From Prado023 sp963747335 (GTDB lineage Bacteria; Actinomycetota; Actinomycetes; S36-B12; CAIYMF01), in NCBI GenBank assembly GCA_963747335.1, contig CAVVEV010000011.1, positions 82,971-146,970 on the forward strand: DNA of 64,000 bases. Direction: 5' to 3'. The position numbers and the translations under genes were made by a program. The stretch's first letter is position 1; every line of letters begins with the position of its first letter. Shown piece by piece: positions 1 to 6,759 of the stretch. Below the pieces are notes generated by a model. That model saw nothing but the letters and a program-made list of their open reading frames with translations, searched no databases and was not told where the DNA came from.

Positions 1-208
1 GGTAGCCGAATACTTCGTCGAGGGGTGCGCCGAGCGCGTGCGCGATCCGGAACGCGACCTCCAACGAGGGGGAGTAGCGGCCTTGCTCGATCGCGATGAT
101 GGTCTGGCGGGTGACGCCGACCTGGTCGGCCAGGTCGGCCTGGGTCATCTCGCCCGCGGCGAACCGCAGGGCGCGGATCCGGTTCGTGACTCGCGTCGGC
201 CGGACCAT
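1..208 (-). CDS. XRE-family helix-turn-helix regulator (3' end outside window)
   Basis: The reverse strand reads MVRPTRVTNRIRALRFAAGE, then a Cro/CI-type helix-turn-helix (MTQADLADQVGVTRQTIIAIE, about residues 20-40) and a typical tail with SPSLEVAFRIAHALG. This is the short YozG-like XRE type, usually about 65-75 residues, so only a few residues are lost beyond the window edge. Its ATG (206-208) overlaps the TGA of the upstream membrane-protein gene in an ATGA arrangement, so the two are translated together. Such regulator/membrane-protein pairs are common; the twin operator upstream (684-747) is the likely binding site of this protein, which would make it an autorepressor. That last point is inference. 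Confidence 0.85.
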   Translation of the reverse strand, partial: MVRPTRVTNRIRALRFAAGEMTQADLADQVGVTRQTIIAIEQGRYSPSLEVAFRIAHALGAPLDEVFGY

Positions 209-660
209 CAGAAGCCCCTGCGGTATGCGCGCAGCTTGACGACCCCCGCGACCAGGGCGGCGATCGCCAACGAGAGGTAGAGCGTGTTCGCGATCCAGAA
301 GTAGTCGGACTCGAGCATCGCGAGGATCAGTGCGACCACGGCACCAGCGGAGCCCAGGTAGTACCCGACCACGTCGCCGCGCTGGCCGATGCTGATGTCG
401 CGCTCGTCCTTGCGGTCGATGTCGTCGACCGAGCCGGTCCCGGTGATCTCTGCGCCGACGGCGGTGGCGATCGCCATCGCGATGGTGCCGACGATGGTCA
501 GGATGATCGATGCGATGACGGCGACGATCAGCGGCTTCTGGTACGCGATGTCGGCCGCCGCGGTGTCGGCGAGCTGGGGCAGCACAGTGGCGAAGTACAC
601 GATGGACACCAGGGCGCCGATCACGACACTGACCCAGGTTGTCTTCTCCTCGAATGACAT
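208..660 (-). CDS. Four-helix membrane protein paired with XRE regulator
   Basis: A 150-residue protein with four hydrophobic segments (about residues 10-30, 45-70, 98-118 and 124-142) and a conserved-looking KDERDISIGQRGD loop between helices 2 and 3. The start ATG at 658-660 is chosen because AGGAGG lies 5 nt upstream; the longer reading from 735 would run through the operator. The gene is first in an operon with the XRE regulator, which it overlaps by 3 nt at the stop. The arrangement resembles DUF2178-like membrane proteins that are co-transcribed with a YozG-like repressor. The function is unknown; no catalytic motif is visible. Confidence 0.75.
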   Translation of the reverse strand: MSFEEKTTWVSVVIGALVSIVYFATVLPQLADTAAADIAYQKPLIVAVIASIILTIVGTIAMAIATAVGAEITGTGSVDDIDRKDERDISIGQRGDVVGYYLGSAGAVVALILAMLESDYFWIANTLYLSLAIAALVAGVVKLRAYRRGF

Positions 661-683
661 ATCGACCTCCTGAGGTGATGTGA

Positions 684-747
684 TGTCAAATGTTCTTGAC
701 ATAGCCAATGTAAAGCGTGCATGACGACATGTCAAGAGTGTTTGACA
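684..747 (-). promoter_or_regulatory. Promoter with two identical inverted-repeat operators
   Basis: Two perfect copies of TGTCAA-N6-TTGACA lie at 684-701 and 730-747, centres 46 bp apart. On the reverse strand TTGACA (735-730) is followed by a 17-nt spacer and TACATT (712-707), a good sigma-70-type promoter for the membrane-protein/XRE operon. The upstream operator therefore contains the -35 box and the downstream one covers the expected start point near 700. A dimeric XRE repressor bound at both sites would block its own promoter. The pattern is seen directly; the binding protein is inferred. Confidence 0.7.
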
Positions 748-856
748 TGATGTCGTAGGGGCGGCTGCGGAACGAGGTGCGAGTGTCAGGTGCGCAGGCT
801 GGTCACGATCACGGCCGCGATAGCGCCGAGCAGCGCGGAGCCGCTGAGGAGGGCCG

Positions 857-1813
857 CTACGAAGGCGCCGAATGCACCGCCTCGCGGATGGCCTGCGGGG
901 CCTCCCAGGGCAGCATGTGACCGGCGCCCGGAACCCACACGGAACGGGCCCCGGGAATGGCCTCGGCCATCTGTCGGGAGTCCCGTGGGGGCGTCGTGCG
1001 ATCGGCCAGTCCGCAGACGATCACGGTCGGAACGTCAATCGCAGGCAGCCGGGCGATCAGGTCGTCGGTGGTGAACGCATCGAGGAGGGGGAGCAGGGGT
1101 GCGTCATCGCGGGCCATGACCAGGTGGAGGAACGCGGTCAGCATCGCGGGGGAGGGCCGGGGGCCGAAGAAGGACGCGGCGAACAACGTCCCGATCGTGG
1201 GATTGGTCCCGAGGCGTGCCAGCAGGTTGCGTCGCAGGATCGGTGCCTCTGCCCGGTTCAGCGGTGCCCCGTCGAGGATGTCCCCGGCGAAGGTGGCCAC
1301 CAGGACGAGCCCTGCCAATCGGTCGGCGACGCTGGGCAGCTCGAGCATGGCCTCCAGGGCCAGGAACCCGCCCATCGAGTGCCCCACCAGGATCGCGTCG
1401 GTGGACTGGGTCGCCTCGAGGACAGCTGCCAGGTCGGTGGCCATCACGGGGGCACTGATCCCCTGGGTTCCGATCGTGGACTGCCCGTGCCCGCGCGCGT
1501 CGAACGCCACCACCCGGTACCCGTCGGCGAGCAGCAGCTCGGAGACCAGGTTCCACTCCCCGAGGGTCAGCGCGATGCCATGCGCAAGGACGACGGTGGG
1601 GCCGGTGCCGGCGACACGGACCCGCAACCGGGTGCCGTCAGGTCGCTGGACCACCACGTCGTCACCCGTTGGCTCGCGGAGCAGGTCCTCCAGCGCGACC
1701 CGGTCCGGGAAGGTCCGGATGCGCCTGGCCTCGGCCCACGCTGCCAGCGCAGCACCGACCGCGGCCGCGGCGATCAGGGTGACGGCACGCACAGCGAGCG
1801 CTGGACCACGCAT
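857..1813 (-). CDS. Alpha/beta hydrolase, membrane-anchored
   Basis: A 318-residue alpha/beta-hydrolase-fold protein. An N-terminal hydrophobic segment (about residues 6-25) looks like a signal anchor. The fold motifs follow: a VVLAHGIALT oxyanion region, DARGHGQS, the nucleophile elbow GHSMGG, an acid in CGLADRTTPP, and the catalytic histidine in GAGHMLPWEAP near the C-terminus. The ATG at 1811-1813 is preceded by GGGGAGGAG at good spacing, so I prefer it to the upstream in-frame ATG. It is probably an esterase or lactonase-like hydrolase; the substrate cannot be told. It reads towards the XRE operon. A different frame beyond its stop encodes a hydrophobic tail (see findings). Confidence 0.85.
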   Translation of the reverse strand: MRGPALAVRAVTLIAAAAVGAALAAWAEARRIRTFPDRVALEDLLREPTGDDVVVQRPDGTRLRVRVAGTGPTVVLAHGIALTLGEWNLVSELLLADGYRVVAFDARGHGQSTIGTQGISAPVMATDLAAVLEATQSTDAILVGHSMGGFLALEAMLELPSVADRLAGLVLVATFAGDILDGAPLNRAEAPILRRNLLARLGTNPTIGTLFAASFFGPRPSPAMLTAFLHLVMARDDAPLLPLLDAFTTDDLIARLPAIDVPTVIVCGLADRTTPPRDSRQMAEAIPGARSVWVPGAGHMLPWEAPQAIREAVHSAPS

Positions 1814-1919
1814 CGACTCTCCTCCCCAAAGAACTGGACAGGTCCCCTGATGCATCCACCTTGCCCCATGATCGGGCCGCGCCTGGCGCTGGAGGGCGCC
1901 GTGGCGAGATCGAACTGAG

Positions 1920-3020
1920 TCAGCTGCCCAGCGTCGTGGTGAGGAACTCCAGGGTGGGGGCCGTCAGTTGCTCGTTGAACACGGTGTCGCCGTGGCTGGC
2001 ACCCTCGAGCAGCGTGAAGGTCGAGGTTCCCCCGACACTGCGGATCAGCTCGTCGAACTTCTGGGACTGCTGGTTGGGGATGAGGCAGTCGGCGGTGCCG
2101 GCAGCCAGCATGAAGGGCGGCAGCGTGACCCCGGGGACGACGTAGGGCCAGCTCGAGCCCGGCGAGGCAGCGTTCGCGAGGTCCGGGACGTCCTGGATCG
2201 GTGCACCGACGTAGAGCGACTCCGGTGAGGTCGCCGGATCGTGCTGGTCGACGCTCGAGCACTGGGCGGGCGTGTCGGCGGCGAACTGGGCGTCCATCGT
2301 GAGGAAGTCGTACGGGCCGTACCAGCCCACGACCGCCTGGACGGCGCTGGACACGTCGGCGTTGCCCAGCGCGGGATCGTCGAGGAAGGAGCCCCCTCCG
2401 CCGGCGACGCCCACCATGGCCGCGAGGTTCGCGCCGGCAGATTCGCCCCAGGTCGCGAAGGCGTCGGGGTTGAGGTTGTACTTCGCAGCGTTGGCGCGCA
2501 GGAACCGCGTCGCGGCCAGGACATCCTGGGCCGCGGCGGGGAACAGCGCCTCGCACGACAGCCGGTAGTTGAGGCTGGCGACCGCGAACCCGGTGTCCAT
2601 CAGGGTCTGGGCATCGGCCTCGTCCATGGACTTGTCGCCGACCTTGAACGCCCCACCGTGGATGCGGATGATCAGCGGGAACGGGCCGTCGCCGTCGGGG
2701 ACGAACAGGTCGAGCACCTGCGCGTCGGAGAGGTCCGCATAGGCCACGTTGGCGTAGGTCGGAGTGGGGATCGCGCCACCTCCGGGTGCACCACCGCCGC
2801 GCATCCCCCCGCCGCCGGTGCATCCGGTGGGCTGGGTCAGCGCGACGGTGGTGGTCGGGCTGGGGATCGCGGCAGGCGTGGTGGTGGCCGGGGAGGCGCT
2901 GGACGCCGCTGCCGAGGGCTCTGCGGAGGAGACCTGCGCAGATGCGGCGTCGGTCGACGGGGTGCCCGAGCAGCCAGCGGCGAGCAGCAGGACGGTCGCG
3001 GCACCCAACGCTGTCGCCAT
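1920..3020 (-). CDS. Lipoprotein alpha/beta hydrolase (HSL/BD-FAE-like esterase), 5' end possibly truncated
   Basis: A 366-residue esterase of the alpha/beta-hydrolase fold. It has a lipobox LLAAGC (Cys17), a low-complexity Ser/Thr/Pro/Ala/Gly linker to about residue 90, then HGGAF (121-125, oxyanion hole), GESAG with nucleophile Ser194, Asp311 in GTADCLIP and His343 in GASHGD. So it is a surface-anchored carboxylesterase. Oddities: the signal peptide has no positively charged residue before its hydrophobic core, there is no Shine-Dalgarno before the ATG, and an in-frame stop lies just upstream. The start abuts a truncated histidine kinase on the other strand, so the real N-terminus was probably lost in a rearrangement at about 3021-3031. 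Confidence 0.8.
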   Translation of the reverse strand: MATALGAATVLLLAAGCSGTPSTDAASAQVSSAEPSAAASSASPATTTPAAIPSPTTTVALTQPTGCTGGGGMRGGGAPGGGAIPTPTYANVAYADLSDAQVLDLFVPDGDGPFPLIIRIHGGAFKVGDKSMDEADAQTLMDTGFAVASLNYRLSCEALFPAAAQDVLAATRFLRANAAKYNLNPDAFATWGESAGANLAAMVGVAGGGGSFLDDPALGNADVSSAVQAVVGWYGPYDFLTMDAQFAADTPAQCSSVDQHDPATSPESLYVGAPIQDVPDLANAASPGSSWPYVVPGVTLPPFMLAAGTADCLIPNQQSQKFDELIRSVGGTSTFTLLEGASHGDTVFNEQLTAPTLEFLTTTLGS

Positions 3021-3025
3021 CGTGG

Positions 3026-3695
3026 TCAGCAGATGTGGAACAGCTGATCATCGCCCTGCCCATCGACGAGGAACTGGCCACGCTGCGCCAGCTGGCGGCG
3101 ATCGAGGCGGTCGTCGCGGGTCTGGCGCTGGTCGTGGCCGGGATCCTCGGATGGTGGCTGGTCCGGATCGGGCTGGCACCGCTGACGCTGCTGACCGAGC
3201 AGACGCGCGGCCTCGGGGCCGCGGGGAGCGGGCACCGGGTCGATGTTCCCCAGCCGGCCACGGAGGTCGGGGAGCTCGGCCGCCAGGCGATGAACGCCAT
3301 GCTGGACGAGGTCGATGATGCGTTCGCCCAACGCGTGGCCACCGAGGCCCGGCTCCGCCGGTTCATCGGCGACGCGTCCCACGAGCTGCGCACCCCGATC
3401 GCGGCGGTGTCGGCCTACGCCGAGCTGTTCGACCTCGGAGCGGAGCGCAACCCGGCGGACCTGCGCCGCTCGATGGACGGGATCCGCCGGGAGACCGCAC
3501 GGATGAGCGAGCTGACCGAGGACCTGCTGGTTCTGGCCCGCCTCGACGAGGCGCGGGCAGGGCACACCGAACCCGTGGACCTGGCAGCAGTTGTTGCCGA
3601 GGCGGTGACCGCCGCGCAGTTCCTGGATCCGACCCGACCCATCCCCGGACGGCGGGCTCACCATCATCGTGGACCTGCCCACCGCAACCGCCTGA
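3026..3695 (+). pseudogene. Sensor histidine kinase remnant (N-terminus and ATPase domain deleted)
   Basis: From 3032 the frame reads the second half of a two-component sensor: DVEQLIIALPIDEEL, a transmembrane helix (AAIEAVVAGLALVVAGILGW), a HAMP segment (RIGLAPLTLLTEQTRGLGA) and a HisKA domain with the H-box FIGDASHELRTPIAAV and the X-region through about 3640. There is no start codon, first helix or sensor domain. At about 3645 the frame changes and only the last residues of a HATPase_c domain remain (DGGLTIIVDLPTATA, stop 3693-3695). The N, G1 and G2 boxes are missing. An internal deletion therefore fused the HisKA domain to the extreme C-terminus out of frame. The gene cannot work. Confidence 0.85.
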
Positions 3696-3774
3696 GCCGT
3701 CGACTCCCGTTCGCGTGCGCGATGTGCTCACCGATGCCAGAGTGAGGAGCTGTGCCCCTCCTGAGGTCCGGCTG

Positions 3775-5199
3775 ATGCGCCCCGATGTCGATGCCGTGGT
3801 CGTCGGCTCCGGTCCGAACGGCCTGTTCGCCGCGGTCGCCCTCGCCGAGGCCGGATGGCGGGTGCTCGTCCTGGAGGCCGGCGAGCGACCCGGTGGAGGG
3901 CTGCGCACCGAGGAGGTCACCCTTCCCGGGTTCCACCACGACATCTGCTCGACCGCGCACCCGATGGCCATGGCCTCGCCCGCCTTTCGGTCCGTAAGGC
4001 TGGCCGGCGAGGGTTTGGCGTTCGCCCATGCCGCCACTCCCTTGGGTCATCCGATCACGCGGCGACGTTCCGCCGTCCTGCAGCGCGATGTTGCTGCCAC
4101 CGCGGCAACACTGGGCCAGGACGGGCCGCGCTGGTCGCGGGTGATGGGCGCGTTGGCCGGCGACGCCGACCGGATGCTGGCCGGAGTCCTCGACCCGACC
4201 CACCTTCCCCCCCACGAGCCGCTGTGGACCCTGGCGTTCGGCGCGACCGGGGTGTGGCCGGCGAGCTGGGTGGACCGGGTCGTGCTGCGCGACACCTCGG
4301 CACGCGCACTGTTGGCCGGCGCGGCCGGGCATTCGATGCTGGACCTGTCGTCCGTGCTGACCACGGGGGTCGGCGTGCTCCTCCTGGCGCTCGGCCATGC
4401 CCATGGCTGGCCGTTCGCCGTCGGTGGGTCCCAGTCCATCGCCGACGCGCTCGTGGCCAGGATCAACGCGCTCGGGGGCGAGGTGCGCTGCGGGCACAGG
4501 GTGCGCTCCATGGACGACGTCCCCGCCGCGCGAGCGGTGCTGTTCGACGTGACGCCGCGCCAACTGCTGGCGATCACCGGAGACCGATTCTCCGGTCGCT
4601 ACCGGCGGCGCCTGGAGCGCTGGCGGTACGGGGCAGGATCGTTCAAGGTCGACTGGGCCCTCGACGGTCCCGTCCCCTGGGCAGATCCCGCCCTGGCTGA
4701 CGCCGGCCTCGTGCACATCGGCGGACCCTCTGAGGAGGTCATCTGTGCGGAACGGACGGTCGCCCGCGGAGGCATCCCGGACCGGCCGTTCGTGCTGTTC
4801 GCCCAGGCGACCGTCGCCGACCCGAGCCGGGCCCCGTCGGGCAAGCACACCGGATGGGGCTACTGCCACGTGCCGCATGGCAGCACCGTGGACATGACCG
4901 CTGCGATCGAGGCGCAGGTGGAGCGGTTCGCCCCGGGCTTCCGGGAGCGGATCATCGGCCGGCACTCCATGGGCCCCGCAGCCCTCGAGGCGCACAACGC
5001 CAACGAGATCGGCGGTGACATCGGCGGTGGGGCGGCTGACTGGCGCCAGCTCGCGGCACGGCCAGTCCTGTCCGCGGCGCCGTGGGCCACCCCAGACCCG
5101 CGGATCTTCCTCTGCTCGGCCTCCACACTTCCCGGTGGTGGTGTGCACGGGATGTGCGGCTGGAACGCCGCCCGCACCGTCCTGCGTCGACTCGGCTGA
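3775..5199 (+). CDS. FAD-dependent oxidoreductase, phytoene-desaturase/PYROXD2-like
   Basis: A 474-residue flavoprotein. The N-terminal dinucleotide-binding fold is clear: DAVVVGSGPNGLFAAVALAEAG with the FAD-ribose acid in VLVLEAGERPGGGLRT. The C-terminus has the usual second FAD signature (LPGGGVHGMCGWNAARTVL). The overall pattern (TAHPMAMASPAF, HIGG, GYCHVPHGS) is that of the NAD(P)/FAD-dependent family related to carotenoid desaturases and human PYROXD2. The ATG at 3775 with GAGG nine nt upstream fits the fold best. The gene stands alone behind the broken kinase. A role in carotenoid or retinal synthesis for the nearby rhodopsin is conceivable but not shown; this branch is usually not crtI. 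Confidence 0.85.
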   Translation: MRPDVDAVVVGSGPNGLFAAVALAEAGWRVLVLEAGERPGGGLRTEEVTLPGFHHDICSTAHPMAMASPAFRSVRLAGEGLAFAHAATPLGHPITRRRSAVLQRDVAATAATLGQDGPRWSRVMGALAGDADRMLAGVLDPTHLPPHEPLWTLAFGATGVWPASWVDRVVLRDTSARALLAGAAGHSMLDLSSVLTTGVGVLLLALGHAHGWPFAVGGSQSIADALVARINALGGEVRCGHRVRSMDDVPAARAVLFDVTPRQLLAITGDRFSGRYRRRLERWRYGAGSFKVDWALDGPVPWADPALADAGLVHIGGPSEEVICAERTVARGGIPDRPFVLFAQATVADPSRAPSGKHTGWGYCHVPHGSTVDMTAAIEAQVERFAPGFRERIIGRHSMGPAALEAHNANEIGGDIGGGAADWRQLAARPVLSAAPWATPDPRIFLCSASTLPGGGVHGMCGWNAARTVLRRLG

Positions 5200-5316
5200 A
5201 GGGTGCCTCGGGCCTCACCCCTGGGACCGGTGCCCCAGCAGCGACCCCGTCGGGTCCCGCCTCCGCCCTCAGCTCGCGCGCTCGCCGACTGCCCCGGCTG
5301 GACGTAGCGTGTCGAC
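5200..5316. other. Short intergenic region with putative leaderless -10 box
   Basis: The region between the FAD oxidoreductase and the AAA ATPase has no open frame. TAGCGT at 5305-5310 lies exactly 6 nt before the ATG at 5317 and there is no Shine-Dalgarno, which suggests a leaderless transcript for the AAA/VWA operon. Confidence 0.45.
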
Positions 5317-6759
5317 ATGAGCACCGGCCCCGCCGATCCGCAGCTGCCGACCACCGACGCCCCCGTGGGGGCCACGCCGCCGCCCGACCTCGACACTGTC
5401 GGGGCGCTGCGCGCCTCCGGCCACCGGCAGAAGCATCTGCGCCACGAGATCCGCGACAACCTGCTGGCGGCGCTGGCCGAGGGGCGCGACCCCTGGCCGG
5501 GGATCCATGGCTTCGAGAGCACCGTGCTCCCACAACTGGAGCGTGCCCTGCTCGCCGGGCACGACGTCGTGCTGCTCGGCGAACGAGGGCAGGGCAAGAC
5601 CCGCCTGCTGCGCAGCTTGGTCGGCCTGCTCGACGAATGGACCCCGGCGATCGCCGGCTCCGACCTCAACGAGCACCCCTACGAGCCGATCACCGCGGTC
5701 TCGAAGCGCCGCGCCGCCGAACTGGGTGAGGACCTGCCGGTCGCCTGGCGGCACCGCAGCGAGCGGTACGCCGAGAAGTTGGCCACCCCGGACACCAGCG
5801 TGGCGGACCTGATCGGTGACGTGGACCCGATGAAGGTCGCCGAGGGCCGCAGCCTCGGCGACCCGGAGACCATCCACTTCGGGCTGATCCCGCGCAGCCA
5901 TCGCGGCATCGTGGCGATCAACGAGCTGCCCGACCTCGCCGAGCGCATCCAGGTCGCCATGCTCAACGTGATGGAGGAGCGCGACATCCAGATCCGTGGG
6001 TACGTCCTGCGCCTGCCCCTGGACGTGTTCGTGGTGGCCAGCGCGAACCCCGAGGACTACACCAACCGCGGCCGGATCATCACGCCGCTGAAGGACCGGT
6101 TCGGTGCCGAGATCCGCACCCACTACCCGGTGGCCCTGGCCGATGAGGTCGCCGTGATCCGGCAGGAGTCCCACCTGGTCGCCGAGGTGCCCGACCACCT
6201 GCTGGAGATACTGGCGCGCTTCGCCCGCGGGCTGCGCGCGTCCAGCAGCGTCGACCAGCGCTCCGGGATCTCCGCCCGTCTGTCCATCGCTGCCGCCGAG
6301 ACGCTCGCGGCAGCGGCCCTGCACCGCGCGACAGCCCAGGGCGAGGCGGACGCCGTTGCCCGTCCGGTCGACCTCGACAGCATCGTCGACGTCCTCGGCG
6401 GGAAGGTGGAGTTCGAGCCCGGCGAGGAGGGGCGCGAGCGCGACGTGCTCGTCCACCTGCTTCGCTCGGCGATCGCCGAGACCGTCCGCGAGTCGTTCCG
6501 CGGCATCGACATGGGACCTCTCGTGGTGGCGCTGGACGGCGGGTCCGCAGTGACCACCGGCGCCCAGGTGTCGGCCGGCGAGTTCCTCGCCGGGCTGCCC
6601 GACCTCGGCGAGGCCGACTGCTACGAGCGGATCACCGAACGGCTCGGGGCCAACACCGAGGGCGAGCGCGCGGGGGCGATCGAACTGGCACTCGAGGGGC
6701 TGTACCTGGCCCGCAAGGTCAGCAAGGAGCAGGTCGACCAGCGGATGGTGTACGGGTGA
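5317..6759 (+). CDS. MoxR/ChlI-like AAA+ ATPase
   Basis: A 480-residue AAA+ protein resembling the magnesium-chelatase ChlI/MoxR group and the mycobacterial Rv0958 type. Walker A is GERGQGKT (88-95), Walker B is IVAINEL (199-205), and sensor-1 lies in VVASANPEDYTNRGRI. The helical lid includes SGISARLSIAAAETL. It would act as the motor of a chaperone-like complex with the VWA protein encoded next. Its stop overlaps the GTG start of that gene (GTGA), so the pair is translationally coupled. ChlI in true chlorophyll synthesis works with BchD/BchH; there is no sign of tetrapyrrole genes here, so a chelatase role is unlikely. Confidence 0.85.
   Translation: MSTGPADPQLPTTDAPVGATPPPDLDTVGALRASGHRQKHLRHEIRDNLLAALAEGRDPWPGIHGFESTVLPQLERALLAGHDVVLLGERGQGKTRLLRSLVGLLDEWTPAIAGSDLNEHPYEPITAVSKRRAAELGEDLPVAWRHRSERYAEKLATPDTSVADLIGDVDPMKVAEGRSLGDPETIHFGLIPRSHRGIVAINELPDLAERIQVAMLNVMEERDIQIRGYVLRLPLDVFVVASANPEDYTNRGRIITPLKDRFGAEIRTHYPVALADEVAVIRQESHLVAEVPDHLLEILARFARGLRASSSVDQRSGISARLSIAAAETLAAAALHRATAQGEADAVARPVDLDSIVDVLGGKVEFEPGEEGRERDVLVHLLRSAIAETVRESFRGIDMGPLVVALDGGSAVTTGAQVSAGEFLAGLPDLGEADCYERITERLGANTEGERAGAIELALEGLYLARKVSKEQVDQRMVYG

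Noticed and set aside
1774..3393. Reverse-strand frame running through the esterase and kinase remnant
   Set aside because: It crosses two identifiable genes out of frame and is low-complexity Arg/Pro/Ser; no start or domain is visible.
3775..5199. Carotenoid biosynthesis gene (crtI) supplying retinal to the heliorhodopsin
   Set aside because: The sequence is closer in pattern to the PYROXD2-like branch; no crtB, crtE, crtY or blh gene lies nearby.
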